A DNA stretch of 64,000 nt, taken from contig NZ_LMIK01000004.1 in NCBI RefSeq assembly GCF_001428685.1, forward strand, positions 128,233-192,232. The letters are read 5' to 3'. This stretch comes from Lysobacter sp. Root76 (GTDB lineage Bacteria > Pseudomonadota > Gammaproteobacteria > Xanthomonadales > Xanthomonadaceae). Shown here one piece after another: positions 27,701 to 37,103 of this stretch (its first letter is position 1; each line of letters begins with the position of its first letter). A model generated the notes under the pieces. It saw only the letters and a list, made by a program, of their open reading frames with translations, did no database searches and was not told the DNA's origin. The position numbers and the translations under genes are program-made.

Positions 27701-29290
27701 ATGACCTCCGATCGCTCGACCGGCACGCCGGTTCACATCCGCCGCGCCCTGCTGTCCGTGTCCGACAAGACCGGCCTTATCGAACTCGCCCAGGCCCTGT
27801 CCGCGCACGGCGTCGAACTGCTGTCCACCGGCGGCACCGCCAAGGCGATCCGCGACGCCGGCCTGCCGGTGCGCGACGTCTCCGAGGTCACCGGCTTCCC
27901 GGAAATGATGGACGGCCGGGTCAAGACCCTGCACCCGATCGTGCACGGCGGCCTGCTCGGCCGCGCCGGCATCGACGACGCGGTGATGGCGCAGCACGGC
28001 ATCGGCGCGATCGACCTGCTGGTGCTGAACCTGTATCCGTTCGAGCAGGTCTCGGCCCGCGCCGACAGCTCGTTCGAGGACATCGTCGAGAACATCGACA
28101 TCGGCGGCCCGGCGATGCTGCGCTCGGCGGCCAAGAACTTCGCCCGCGTCGCGGTCGCCACCGATCCGGCCCAGTACGCCGGCCTGGTCGAGGAACTCGC
28201 CGGCAACGGCGGCGCGCTGTCGGCGCAGACCCGCTTCGCCCTGTCGGTGGCCGCGTTCAACCGCGTCGCCCAGTACGACGCCTGCATCGCCAACTACCTG
28301 TCCTCGCTGGACGCCGACGGCGCCCGCAGCCAGCAGTTCCCAGCCCAGCAGCACAGCAACTTCGTCAAGGTCATGGATCTGCGCTACGGCGAGAACCCGC
28401 ATCAGCAGGGCGCGTTCTACCGCGACCTGTACCCGGTGCCGGGCACCCTGGCCACCTTCAGCCAGCTGCAGGGCAAGGAACTGAGCTACAACAACCTCGC
28501 CGACGCCGACGCGGCCTGGGAATGCGTGCGCCAGTTCGAGCGCCCGGCCTGCGTGATCGTCAAGCACGCCAACCCCTGCGGCGTGGCCGAGGGCGTGGCC
28601 TGCGGCGACGCCTACGAACTGGCCTACGCCACCGACCCGACCTCGGCCTTCGGCGGCATCATCGCCTTCAACACCCGCCTCGACGCGGCCACCGCCAAGG
28701 CCATCCTCGACCGCCAGTTCGTCGAGGTGCTGATCGCGCCGGACTACGACGAGGCCGCGCTGGCCTACTGCGCCAAGAAGGCCAACGTGCGCGTGCTGCG
28801 CATCCCGCACGGCGACGGCAGGAACAACTTCGACGTCAAGCGCGTCGGCTCGGGCCTGCTGATGCAGACCAGCGACATCCGCGAAGTCGGCCGCGACGAG
28901 CTCAAGGTGGTGACCCGGCGCGCCCCCGACCAGGCCGAACTCGCCGACCTGCTGTTCGCCTGGCGCGTGGCCAAGTACGTCAAGTCCAACGCCATCGTCT
29001 ACGCCAGGGATCACCGCAGCATCGGCATCGGCGCCGGCCAGATGAGCCGCGTGGTCTCGGCCAAGATCGCCGCGCTCAAGGCCGAGGAAGCCGGCCTGGT
29101 GGTGCCCGGTTCGGTGATGGCCTCCGACGCCTTCTTCCCGTTCCGCGACGGCATCGACGCCGCCGCCGCGGCCGGTGTGCGCGCGGTGATCCAGCCGGGC
29201 GGCTCGATGCGCGACGGCGAGGTGATCGCCGCCGCCGACGAACACGGCCTGGCGATGGTGTTCACCGGCGTGCGCCACTTCCGCCATTGA
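27701..29290 (+). CDS. purH: Bifunctional AICAR formyltransferase / IMP cyclohydrolase
   Basis: 529 residues, as in E. coli PurH. It catalyses the last two steps of IMP synthesis in the cytoplasm. The N-terminal methylglyoxal-synthase-like cyclohydrolase domain ([54 protein letters not shown]) is followed by the transformylase domain with [15 protein letters not shown], the catalytic Lys-His. The C-terminus ends FTGVRHFRH as in the family. ATG 27701 is chosen for the position of the first domain and the -10 box at 27664. The next gene follows two bases after the stop. Confidence 0.97.
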   Translation: MTSDRSTGTPVHIRRALLSVSDKTGLIELAQALSAHGVELLSTGGTAKAIRDAGLPVRDVSEVTGFPEMMDGRVKTLHPIVHGGLLGRAGIDDAVMAQHGIGAIDLLVLNLYPFEQVSARADSSFEDIVENIDIGGPAMLRSAAKNFARVAVATDPAQYAGLVEELAGNGGALSAQTRFALSVAAFNRVAQYDACIANYLSSLDADGARSQQFPAQQHSNFVKVMDLRYGENPHQQGAFYRDLYPVPGTLATFSQLQGKELSYNNLADADAAWECVRQFERPACVIVKHANPCGVAEGVACGDAYELAYATDPTSAFGGIIAFNTRLDAATAKAILDRQFVEVLIAPDYDEAALAYCAKKANVRVLRIPHGDGRNNFDVKRVGSGLLMQTSDIREVGRDELKVVTRRAPDQAELADLLFAWRVAKYVKSNAIVYARDHRSIGIGAGQMSRVVSAKIAALKAEEAGLVVPGSVMASDAFFPFRDGIDAAAAAGVRAVIQPGGSMRDGEVIAAADEHGLAMVFTGVRHFRH

Positions 29291-29292
29291 GC

Positions 29293-29805
29293 ATGGACGT
29301 CGGCGCAGTGCATATCCGCGACGAGTGCGCCGACGACATCGGCGCGATCCGCTGCGTCGTCGTCGATGCGTTTGCCGATCATCCGCACAGCCGGCAGACC
29401 GAACACCGCATCGTCGACGCGCTGCGCGCAGCCGGCGTGCTGAGCCTGTCGCTGGTGGCCGAAAGCGACGGCGCCGTGCTCGGCCACGTCGCATTCTCGC
29501 CGGTCAGCATCGGCGACGGCAGCCCGGGCTGGTACGGCCTGGGTCCGGTCGCGGTGACGCCGGCGCAGCAGCGCCGCGGCATCGGCCGGGCCCTGATCGA
29601 AGCCGGGCTGGCGCGCCTGCGCGGCCTCGGCGCCGCCGGCTGCGTGGTCGTGGGCGATCCGGGCTACTACGGCCGTTTCGGTTTCGTCGCCAGCGCGGAC
29701 CTGCGCTATCCGGGGCTGCCGCCGGAATACTTCATGGCCCTGTCCCTGACCGCAGCGCCGGCGCGGGGCGATGTGGCCTATCACGCCGCGTTCGACGTAG
29801 CCTGA
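29293..29805 (+). CDS. GNAT-family N-acetyltransferase
   Basis: 170 residues. Acetyl-CoA-binding motif A is [15 protein letters not shown], with LGPVAVTPA before it and [11 protein letters not shown] later, which is the YhbS-like subgroup. It acetylates an unknown amine in the cytoplasm. It starts two bases after the purH stop, so it is co-transcribed with purH and is probably translated by re-initiation. purD has its own -10 box downstream. The link to purine synthesis may be only positional. Confidence 0.88.
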   Translation: MDVGAVHIRDECADDIGAIRCVVVDAFADHPHSRQTEHRIVDALRAAGVLSLSLVAESDGAVLGHVAFSPVSIGDGSPGWYGLGPVAVTPAQQRRGIGRALIEAGLARLRGLGAAGCVVVGDPGYYGRFGFVASADLRYPGLPPEYFMALSLTAAPARGDVAYHAAFDVA

Positions 29806-29852
29806 GCACGGCCGCAACCGCCACCGTCATCGCCGGCCCCGGCCGGCTCGCG

Positions 29853-29858
29853 TAAAAT
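29853..29858 (+). promoter_or_regulatory. Candidate -10 box of purD
   Basis: TAAAAT lies 50 bases before the purD ATG, in the 103-base gap after the acetyltransferase gene. A -35 element is not obvious. Confidence 0.45.
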
Positions 29859-29908
29859 TCGCGCTCGCAGCGCTCGGCCGCACCTCTCAGCACCCGTCAG
29901 GAGTTCGC

Positions 29909-31207
29909 ATGAAAGTCCTCGTTATCGGTTCCGGCGGACGCGAGCATGCGCTGGCCTGGAAGCTGGCCCAGTCCCCGCGGGTGAGCGAAGTGCTGGTCGC
30001 CCCGGGCAATGCCGGCACCGCGACCGAGGAAGGCTGCCGCAACGTCGCGGTTTCCGCCACCGACATCGACGGCCTGCTGGCCCTGGTCGCGGCCGAGGGC
30101 GTGGCGGTAACCGTGGTCGGTCCCGAAGCGCCGCTGGTCGCGGGCGTGGTCGACCGCTTCCGCGCCGCCGGCCTGCGCATCTTCGGACCGACCGCCGCCG
30201 CGGCCCAGCTCGAAGGCAGCAAGGCCTACGCCAAGGATTTCCTGGCCCGCCACCAGATTCCGACCGCGCACTACGCCGTGCACACCCACGTCGAGGAAGC
30301 GCTCGAATACGTGCGCGACAAGGGCGCCCCCATCGTCATCAAGGCCGACGGCCTGGCCGCCGGCAAGGGCGTGATCGTCGCCATGAGCCTGGCCGAGGCC
30401 GAGGCCGCGATCACCGACATGCTCGCCGACTACGCCTTCGGCGCAGCCGGCGCGCGCGTGGTGATCGAGGAATTCCTCGACGGCGAGGAAGCCAGCTTCA
30501 TTTCCATGGTCGACGGCCGCACCGCGTTGCCGATGGCGACCTCGCAGGACCACAAGCGCGTCTTTGATGGCGACACCGGCCCCAACACCGGCGGCATGGG
30601 CGCCTACTCGCCGGCACCGGTGGTCACGCCTGAAGTCCACGCGCGGGTGATGCGCGAGGTGGTCGAACCGACCGTGCGCGGCATGATCGCCGACGGCATC
30701 CCCTTCACCGGTTTCCTCTACGCCGGGCTGATGATCGACAAGGCCGGCGCGCCCAAGGTGATCGAGTTCAACGTACGCTTCGGCGACCCCGAAACCCAGC
30801 CGGTGATGCTGCGCCTGCAGTCCGACCTGCTCGACCTGGTCGAAGCCGCGATCGATGCGCGCCTGCACGAAACCCAGGCCCAATGGGACCCGCGCCCCTC
30901 GCTGGGCGTGGTGATGGCCGCCGAGCGCTACCCCGAGACGCCGCGCACCGGCGACCCGATCAGCACCTGGGACGTGCCGATGCCCGAGGACAGCAAGGTC
31001 TTCCACGCCGGCACCAAGCTGGTCGACGGCCAGGTCGTCACCGCCGGCGGCCGCGTGCTGTGCGTATGCGCCCTGGGCGACAGCGTCGCCGACGCCCAGC
31101 ACCGCGCCTATGAAGCCGTCGCCGGCATCTCCTGGCACGGCGAGTTCCACCGCCACGATATCGGCTGGCGCGCGATCGAACGCGAGCGCGCCGCCGTGCA
31201 GCCGTAA
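29909..31207 (+). CDS. purD: Phosphoribosylamine-glycine ligase
   Basis: 432 residues, the E. coli size (429). It joins phosphoribosylamine and glycine with ATP, the second step of purine synthesis. It shows the N-domain start MKVLVIGSGGREHALAWKLA, VGPEAPLVAGVVDRF, the ATP-grasp segment IVIKADGLAAGKGVIVA, FDGDTGPNTGGMGAYSPAP and VIEFNVRFGDPETQ. TCAGGAG precedes the ATG. It ends the purH/purD region and is followed by a clear terminator. Confidence 0.97.
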   Translation: MKVLVIGSGGREHALAWKLAQSPRVSEVLVAPGNAGTATEEGCRNVAVSATDIDGLLALVAAEGVAVTVVGPEAPLVAGVVDRFRAAGLRIFGPTAAAAQLEGSKAYAKDFLARHQIPTAHYAVHTHVEEALEYVRDKGAPIVIKADGLAAGKGVIVAMSLAEAEAAITDMLADYAFGAAGARVVIEEFLDGEEASFISMVDGRTALPMATSQDHKRVFDGDTGPNTGGMGAYSPAPVVTPEVHARVMREVVEPTVRGMIADGIPFTGFLYAGLMIDKAGAPKVIEFNVRFGDPETQPVMLRLQSDLLDLVEAAIDARLHETQAQWDPRPSLGVVMAAERYPETPRTGDPISTWDVPMPEDSKVFHAGTKLVDGQVVTAGGRVLCVCALGDSVADAQHRAYEAVAGISWHGEFHRHDIGWRAIERERAAVQP

Positions 31208-31223
31208 CCCGGCGCGTCTAACG

Positions 31224-31259
31224 AAAACGGCCGGAAGCCACCCGCTCCCGGCCGTTTTT
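31224..31259 (+). terminator. Rho-independent terminator after purD
   Basis: ACGGCCGG at 31227-31234 pairs with CCGGCCGT at 31248-31255; the stem is flanked by AAA before and a TTTTT run after, starting 17 bases past the purD stop. Confidence 0.85.
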
Positions 31260-31291
31260 CTTCGTCAGTTTCGCAGCGGCGCACCCGCTCT

Positions 31292-31321
31292 CTGTAGGAG
31301 CGGCGTAAGCCGCGACCGCGC
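31292..31321. repeat. Dispersed palindromic repeat
   Basis: One forward copy of the TGTAGGAGCGGCGTAAGCC type followed by GCGACCGCG, placed between the convergent purD and the minus-strand coiled-coil gene. Confidence 0.8.
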
Positions 31322-31372
31322 CACCACAACCGTCGGCGCAAGCCACGTGCAGACACCGCGACCCGCGCGCCC

Positions 31373-31645
31373 TCAGCCGGACTCTTCCTCAGGCGCCGGC
31401 TGCAAGGACACCGCCACCTCCTCCAGCTCCGCGATTTCCTTCTCCAAGGCCTCGTACAACTCGCCCTGGCGCACCATCAGATCCTCGATGTGCGCTGCCA
31501 GCTTCAACTTCGACAACTCGCCGTCGAACAACAGCCATTGCGCCGTCAGCTGCTCCACATAGTTCTTGGAGTAATGGCGCATTTCCTTGAGCTGGTTCAG
31601 CGCCGAATTCACGTGATCCAGCGGGGTTTTGCTATCCGCGGACAT
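31373..31645 (-). CDS. Small coiled-coil protein of unknown function
   Basis: 90 residues, almost entirely helical with heptad-like spacing (VNSALNQLKEMRHYSKNYVE, LAAHIEDLMVRQGELYEALE) and an acidic tail. No signal peptide or membrane segment. A perfect AGGAGG lies eight bases before the ATG, which supports it as a real and well-translated gene. I recognise no family. It is convergent with purD and diverges from the LplT-PlsC gene. Confidence 0.78.
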   Translation of the reverse strand: MSADSKTPLDHVNSALNQLKEMRHYSKNYVEQLTAQWLLFDGELSKLKLAAHIEDLMVRQGELYEALEKEIAELEEVAVSLQPAPEEESG

Positions 31646-31885
31646 GGCGACCTCCTCGTTGCAAGGTAAGGCCAGGGTAGCGGCCCCAGGCTGGCTGCCA
31701 TGTGAAACGAGGGGCGGACCTCGGGGTGGGGCGCCGGGTCTAGGCCGACAGGGCCCAGGGGCTACTTTTCCGCTACCCCACCGGTATCGCTACACCCCGC
31801 CATGGGGGTTTTGCTAGGCTCGCCCGGCGAATCCTTCGCGCGAGCCGCACATCGACGTGCGGACCCAACGGAACAGCAGGGCCGC

Positions 31886-33760
31886 ATGGCGCACAACCAG
31901 TTCGAGCTGCTCAAGCAACGGCGGTTCCTGCCGTTCTTCCTGACCCAGGCGCTGGGTGCGTTCAACGACAATGTGTATCGGCAGGCGATCATCGGCCTGC
32001 TGTTCTACCTGGGCGTCAGCGACGAGCAGCGCACGCTGTACACCAATCTGGCGCCGGCGCTGTTCATCCTGCCCTACTTCCTGTTCTCGGCCACCGCCGG
32101 GCAGATCGCCGAGAAGCTGGAGAAGCACAAGCTGATCCGGATCACGACCGCGATGGAGATCGCGATCATGTCGCTGGCGGCGGTCGGCTTTCTGACCCAG
32201 AGCATGACCGTGCTGCTGGTGGCGCTGTTCGGCACCGGCCTGCAGTCCACGCTGTTCGGGCCGGTCAAGTATTCGATCCTGCCCTCGGTGCTCAAGCCCG
32301 AGGAGCTCACCGGCGGCAACGGCCTGGTCGAAATGGGCACGTCGATCTCGATCCTGGCCGGCATGATCTTCGGCGGCCTGATCTTCACCCTGGCCGGCAC
32401 CCACGGCCCGGTGGTGGCGGCCACCGCGATCGTGCTGCTGGCGATCACCGGCAACGTGGTCAGCCGGATGATCCCGCGCGCCGATGCCGGCGAACCGGAC
32501 CTCAAGATCAATTGGAACCCGATTCCCGAGTCGGTGAAGATCATGCGCATGACCCGGCGCCAGCCGGCGGTGCGCAACTCGGTGCTGGGCGTGTCGTGGT
32601 TCTGGTTCGTCGGCACGGTGCTGACGTCGCAGCTGCCGGGCTACGCGGACGACAACCTCGGCGGCGGACCGACGCTGTACATCTTCGCCCTGGCCCTGTT
32701 CTCGATCGGCACCGGCGTGGGCTCGATGATGTGCGAACGCCTGTCGGCGCGCACGGTCGAGATCGGCCTGGTGCCGCTGGGCGCGTTCGGTATGACCGCC
32801 TTCCTGCTGGATATCTACTTCGCCCGTCCCGGCGCGGCCACGGCCGCGGGCCTGGACGTGGCCGGCTTCGTCGCCCAGCCCGGCGCGTGGCGGATCATGC
32901 TGGACCTGGTCGGCATCGGCGTGTTCGCCGGCTTCTTCGTGGTGCCGCTGTTCGCGCTGATCCAGAGCCGCTCGCCGAAGAACGAGCTGTCGCGCGTGAT
33001 CGCCGGCATGAACATCCAGAACGCCGGCTTCATCGTGCTGGCCGCGGTGCTGGGCGTGGTGGTGCAGCGCTTCCTGGGCTGGACGATCCCGCAGGTATTC
33101 CTGGCGCTGGCGGTGGCCAACGCCCTGGTCGCGATCTGGATCTTCACCCTGGTGCCCGAGTTCCTGATGCGCTTCATGAGCTGGGTGCTGGTGCGCACGC
33201 TCTACCGCTTGCGCGTGGCGGGCATCGAGCACATCCCGGACGAGGGCCCGGCGCTGGTGGTGTGCAACCACGTCAGTTACATGGACGCCCTGATCCTGAG
33301 CGCCAGCATTCCGCGCCCGGTGCGCTTCGTCATGTACTACAAGATCTTCAACATCCCGGTGATGAGCTGGATCTTCCGCACCGCCAAGGCGATCCCGATC
33401 GCCGGCGCGCGCGAGAATCCCGAGCTCATGCAGCGCGCGTTCGACGAGATCGAGGCCGCGCTCGCCGACGGCCAGATCGTCGGCATCTTCCCCGAGGGCG
33501 CGCTGACCAAGGACGGCGAGATCGCCGCGTTCAAGTCCGGCGTCGAACGCATCCTGGCCAAGCAACCGGTGCCGGTGATCCCGATGGCGCTGCGCGGCAT
33601 GTGGACCAGCATGTGGAGCCATCGCGACTCGCGCATGCGCGTGCCGCGACGTTTCCGCGCCCAGGTCGACGTGATCGCCGGCGCGCCGGTGGACGGCGCC
33701 ACGGCCACTGCCGAGAGCCTGGAGGCGCTGGTGCGCGGCCTGCGGGGCGACGCCGCCTAG
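31886..33760 (+). CDS. LplT-type MFS transporter fused to a PlsC acyltransferase
   Basis: 624 residues. About 1-415 form a twelve-helix major facilitator domain (FLPFFLTQALGAFNDNVYRQ at the start, as in lysophospholipid transporter LplT). About 430-624 form a PlsC-type acyltransferase with NHVSYMD (His462-x4-Asp467) and FPEGALTKDG (535-538 FPEG). The combination suggests import or flipping of lysophospholipid coupled to its reacylation. The E. coli system spreads LplT and Aas over two proteins, and Aas also has an acyl-ACP synthetase domain that is missing here. ATG 31886 is preferred over 31802 because the first conserved segment follows directly. Confidence 0.88.
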   Translation: MAHNQFELLKQRRFLPFFLTQALGAFNDNVYRQAIIGLLFYLGVSDEQRTLYTNLAPALFILPYFLFSATAGQIAEKLEKHKLIRITTAMEIAIMSLAAVGFLTQSMTVLLVALFGTGLQSTLFGPVKYSILPSVLKPEELTGGNGLVEMGTSISILAGMIFGGLIFTLAGTHGPVVAATAIVLLAITGNVVSRMIPRADAGEPDLKINWNPIPESVKIMRMTRRQPAVRNSVLGVSWFWFVGTVLTSQLPGYADDNLGGGPTLYIFALALFSIGTGVGSMMCERLSARTVEIGLVPLGAFGMTAFLLDIYFARPGAATAAGLDVAGFVAQPGAWRIMLDLVGIGVFAGFFVVPLFALIQSRSPKNELSRVIAGMNIQNAGFIVLAAVLGVVVQRFLGWTIPQVFLALAVANALVAIWIFTLVPEFLMRFMSWVLVRTLYRLRVAGIEHIPDEGPALVVCNHVSYMDALILSASIPRPVRFVMYYKIFNIPVMSWIFRTAKAIPIAGARENPELMQRAFDEIEAALADGQIVGIFPEGALTKDGEIAAFKSGVERILAKQPVPVIPMALRGMWTSMWSHRDSRMRVPRRFRAQVDVIAGAPVDGATATAESLEALVRGLRGDAA

Positions 33761-33880
33761 GCCGCAGCCGCCCCGCCAGGACTGACAGCCGTCGCACGCC
33801 GCTGCTAGGATGGGCGAGGGGCGTCGGCTCGTGCCGGCGATCGCACAACAAAACAACGAAAACTACGGAAGGGGATACCC

Positions 33881-34210
33881 ATGTACGAGCCGCCTCAGGC
33901 CGCGCCCGCGCAGCCGATTCAAAACTACCTGGCCTGGTCGATCAGCATGACCGTGCTCGGCTTCTGCCTGTGCTGCATCATCGGCTCGGCGCCCGGCATC
34001 GTCGCCATCGTGTTCGGCTCGCAGGTCAACAGCAAGTCCAACATGGGCGATCTGGAAGGCGCGCGCAAGGCTTCCGAGAACGCAAAGATCTGGTGCTGGG
34101 TCGCGACCGCCGTGGTCGGACTGGGCGTGCTGCTGAACATCGGCAGCTTCATGATGGGCGGCACCGCCGAGTACCTGGAAATGATGCAGAAGATGCAAGG
34201 CGCGCGTTGA
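33881..34210 (+). CDS. Dispanin (CD225 family) membrane protein
   Basis: 109 residues. A proline-rich N-terminus (PPQAAPAQPIQNYL) is followed by two hydrophobic segments, AWSISMTVLGFCLCCIIGSAPG and WCWVATAVVGLGVLLNIGSF, joined by the conserved loop VAIVFGSQVNSKSNMGDLEGARKAS, typical of CD225/dispanin proteins. In animals relatives (IFITMs) stiffen membranes; bacterial roles are unknown. GGAAGGGG precedes the start. The DUF2752 gene starts one base after its stop. Confidence 0.85.
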   Translation: MYEPPQAAPAQPIQNYLAWSISMTVLGFCLCCIIGSAPGIVAIVFGSQVNSKSNMGDLEGARKASENAKIWCWVATAVVGLGVLLNIGSFMMGGTAEYLEMMQKMQGAR

Positions 34211-34211
34211 T

Positions 34212-34634
34212 ATGACCGCGTTGCGCCAGCCCCGACTGTGGCACGCGACGGCTGCGGCCGCCGCGCTCGCAGCGGCCGGGGCCGGCGTCTGGCTGTTGCG
34301 GCGCTTCGATCCGAACGCGCCCGACAGCCCGCTGCCCGGCTGTCTGTTCTATCACCTCACCGGGCTGTACTGCCCGGGCTGCGGCAGCACCCGCGCCTTG
34401 CACGGCCTGGTCCACGGCGACCTCGGCCAGATGCTGGCTATGAATCCGCTGCTGGTGGTGGTGATTCCGGCGCTGCCGCTGCTGGTCGCGCATGGCATGG
34501 GCTACCGCCTGCCGCTGCCCAAGCGCGCGATCGACGTCCTGCTCAGCGCCAAGTTCTGGCTGAGCCTGATCATGGGCTACTGGGTCGCGCGCAATCTGCC
34601 CTGGCCGCCGTTCAACTGGCTCGCGCCGGGCTGA
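34212..34634 (+). CDS. DUF2752 membrane protein
   Basis: 140 residues with three probable membrane helices. The family motif LYCPGCGSTRALHGLVHGD is clear, with a CPGC pair at the membrane edge. N-terminal helix AAAAALAAAGAGVWLL; later helices LLVVVIPALPLLVAHG and FWLSLIMGYWVA. DUF2752 proteins have no assigned function and often lie beside dispanin genes. It starts one base after the preceding dispanin stop and was probably co-translated with it. Confidence 0.85.
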   Translation: MTALRQPRLWHATAAAAALAAAGAGVWLLRRFDPNAPDSPLPGCLFYHLTGLYCPGCGSTRALHGLVHGDLGQMLAMNPLLVVVIPALPLLVAHGMGYRLPLPKRAIDVLLSAKFWLSLIMGYWVARNLPWPPFNWLAPG

Positions 34635-34717
34635 GCAGGTCCGCCGAACCGGTGGGCTGAACGCATCCGGCCGAGCCGGCCCAGCCGGCACTCTCCACTC
34701 TCACCACGAAGATCCGC

Positions 34718-34996
34718 ATGAACGCACCGCACGGCGAATACGTCCCCAATCACCTGGTCTGGGCGATCCTGTCCACGCTGTTCTGCTGCTTGCCGCTAGG
34801 CGTGGTATCGATCGTCTACGCCGCGCAGGTCGACGGCAAACGCGCCGCGGGCGATATCGCCGGCGCTCGCGCCGCCTCGCGCAGCGCGATCAATTGGGCG
34901 ATCGCTTCGGTGGTCGCGTTGCCGGTCGCGCTGGTGCTGTGGTTTTTGTTCTTCGGCGGACTGGCGATCCTGAGCGCGGCGGTGGGCGGGCACTGA
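34718..34996 (+). CDS. Second dispanin (CD225 family) membrane protein
   Basis: 92 residues. The same plan as the gene at 33881: a short tail (MNAPHGEYVPNHLV), a first helix AILSTLFCCLPLGVVSIVYA, the loop AAQVDGKRAAGDIAGARAAS and a second helix at the C-terminus. It is a diverged paralogue. It completes a dispanin-DUF2752-dispanin trio, with 83 bases before it that hold no terminator. Confidence 0.85.
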   Translation: MNAPHGEYVPNHLVWAILSTLFCCLPLGVVSIVYAAQVDGKRAAGDIAGARAASRSAINWAIASVVALPVALVLWFLFFGGLAILSAAVGGH

Positions 34997-35014
34997 TTCC
35001 CGCCGGGCGGCCGG

Positions 35015-35929
35015 TCAGCTGACGAAGCCGGCGATCACGAACAAGGCCAGCACCGCCAGCCACACCAGCAGGCTGCGCCAGACCAGGCTCATCGCATCGC
35101 GCAGTTCGGGCTGTTCCGAACTGGCGGCCAGGGCGGCAGCGCTCGCACCGGTGCCGTTGTCTTCGGCGTAATCGGCGGCTTCTTCGGCCAGCTCGGTCTT
35201 CACGCTGGCGCGTGCGACCGCGCCCAGGAAGCGATTGTCCAGGCTGAGCGCGGCGCCGCCGGATTCGCGCCAGGCGCCGAGCACGGTGTCGAAATTGCCG
35301 ACCAGGGCCAGCGCCAGGGTCAACAGCTGGGCCACCGGCCATTCCAGGATCGCCAGCAGCGTGCGCGCGCCCTCGATGGTCTCGCCGGGCAGTTCGCGCG
35401 CGGCCTCGCCTTCGGCCGACAGCGCCGTCAGGCGGTACAGCACCGCGCCGAACGGGCCCAGCAGCAGGAACCAGAACAGCACCCCGAACCAGCGCCGCAG
35501 GGCGTTGCGGAATACGGCTTCGACCAGCGAACCGCCGTCCAGCGACGGGGTCTCGCCGTCCGGCCACAGGCTGGCCGCGGCGGCGCGGCGCGAAATGGGA
35601 TCGTTCGCGGCTGCGATCGCCTCCACGTCCAGGTCGAGATCGCGGGGGCCCCAGACGTAGAACAACACGGCGATGCCGAACACCAGCCCGGCCAGGCCGT
35701 ACAGCGGCTCGTCCAGGGCGAGCTGGAACAGCCCGACGGCGAGCAGCGGCGGCACCAGGGCCAGGGCGATGCCCCAGCGGCCGCGCCAGATGCTGTCTTC
35801 GGGGAAACGCGCGCCCAGCCAGCGCAGCCAGTCCGCGTACCAGCCGTAATGCCGCACCGAGGCCGCCAGCGACTGCGCGAGGTGGCCGAGCACGAGCGCG
35901 ACGACGGCGGCGATCAGCGTTTCTGACAT
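35015..35929 (-). CDS. ampE: AmpE-like inner-membrane protein
   Basis: 304 residues (E. coli AmpE 284), with about four or five membrane helices and the AmpE start MSETLIAAVVALVLGHLAQS and segment RWFGVLFWFLLLGPFGAVLYRL. It belongs to the CobD/AmpE superfamily. AmpE is an inner-membrane sensor-like protein linked to beta-lactamase induction through AmpD in enterobacteria; in organisms without ampD beside it, as here, the role is unclear. Convergent with the dispanin gene at its 3' end. Confidence 0.85.
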   Translation of the reverse strand: MSETLIAAVVALVLGHLAQSLAASVRHYGWYADWLRWLGARFPEDSIWRGRWGIALALVPPLLAVGLFQLALDEPLYGLAGLVFGIAVLFYVWGPRDLDLDVEAIAAANDPISRRAAAASLWPDGETPSLDGGSLVEAVFRNALRRWFGVLFWFLLLGPFGAVLYRLTALSAEGEAARELPGETIEGARTLLAILEWPVAQLLTLALALVGNFDTVLGAWRESGGAALSLDNRFLGAVARASVKTELAEEAADYAEDNGTGASAAALAASSEQPELRDAMSLVWRSLLVWLAVLALFVIAGFVS

Positions 35930-36131
35930 TGCGGCCCGGCTCCCGGCGTGACGTATCCGATGAATGCGTCGGCGGGCGCGCCTGGCGCGTTCCGCCGCTG
36001 CTGGAACCGATGCTAGCCCGGCTCCGCTGAAGACGAACCGAGCGCGGTTGCGCCGTTCCGTCGCCATGGCCGTCGCCGGCCACCCGGCCGGACGTTCTGC
36101 AACGCCCAGCCTGCGCCGATTCTACCGTGGC

Positions 36132-37103
36132 TCAACGCGGCGTACGTGCCTCGACGGCCGCCAGCCACTGATCGATCAGCCAGCGCGAGATCGAAATGCT
36201 AGGCGAGAGCAGCGGACCCTCGTCGTCCTCGCGCGGCGGACGCTCGCCGCGGGCCTGGGCCTCGCGGACTTCCTGCGCGCTGAACCAGCGCGCCTCTTCC
36301 AGCTCGTCGCCGACCTGCGGCTCGTCCGGGCCGGCATCGGCGAAGAAGCCCAGCATCAGCGCGCCCGGGAACGGCCACGGCTGCGAGCCCAGGTAGCGGC
36401 AGCTCCGCACGCGCACGCCGGCCTCTTCCAGGACCTCGCGGGCGACGGTCTGCTCCAGCGTTTCGCCCGGTTCGACGAAACCGGCGAGCACCGAGTAACG
36501 CCGCGCCGGCCAACCGGTCTGGCGCCCCAGCAGCAGGCGTTCGCCGTCGCTGACCGCGACGATCACCGCCGGGTCGGTGCGCGGGTAGTGTTCGGCCTCG
36601 CATTGGCTGCAACGTCCCTGCCAGCCGCCGCGCGAAAACGCGACTTCGCCGCCGCAGACACCGCAGTGGCGATTGCGCGAGCGCCAATGCTGCAGCGCGC
36701 GCGCCTGCGCGAACACGCTGGCGTGCAAGGCCGGCCAATACGCGGCAGCGGCGCGCAGATCGACCCGGCGCGGCGCGTCGAACGCGGTCAGCGCGGCGTC
36801 CAGCGCGAACCAGCCGCCGCCGTCGGGCGCCAGGCCCAGGAATACGGCCGCGCCGACCCCGCCGGGACCGGCGCTGAGTTCGGCGCCGGTGGGCGCGCGC
36901 AGTTGTCCCTGGTCGTCGGCCAGAGCCTGGCCGGAATCGTCGAGCAGGATCACGCGCGCGCTCGGCCACAACGCGGTCAGCGCTTCGGGCTGGTCGCGCA
37001 GATGGTCGGCGCGGTCGAGCGCGGCGCGGACGGCGGCGTCGCTGCCGGCTTCGACGAAGGCGTAGGGCGCGCGCGCCGCCGGGTTGTCGCTGGCCTCGCT
37101 CAC
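36132..37103 (-). CDS. nudC: NAD(+)/NADH pyrophosphatase NudC
   Basis: 323 residues. It hydrolyses NAD(H) and can remove NAD caps from RNA. The N-terminal domain (1-130) is variable. A zinc ribbon ([10 protein letters not shown] and [11 protein letters not shown]) is followed by the SQPWPFP-type signature and the Nudix box [11 protein letters not shown]...REVLEEAG. The [13 protein letters not shown] element marks the NudC branch. The start is GTG at 37103, which overlaps the erpA stop (GTGA), so the gene is coupled to erpA. Confidence 0.9.
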   Translation of the reverse strand: MSEASDNPAARAPYAFVEAGSDAAVRAALDRADHLRDQPEALTALWPSARVILLDDSGQALADDQGQLRAPTGAELSAGPGGVGAAVFLGLAPDGGGWFALDAALTAFDAPRRVDLRAAAAYWPALHASVFAQARALQHWRSRNRHCGVCGGEVAFSRGGWQGRCSQCEAEHYPRTDPAVIVAVSDGERLLLGRQTGWPARRYSVLAGFVEPGETLEQTVAREVLEEAGVRVRSCRYLGSQPWPFPGALMLGFFADAGPDEPQVGDELEEARWFSAQEVREAQARGERPPREDDEGPLLSPSISISRWLIDQWLAAVEARTPR

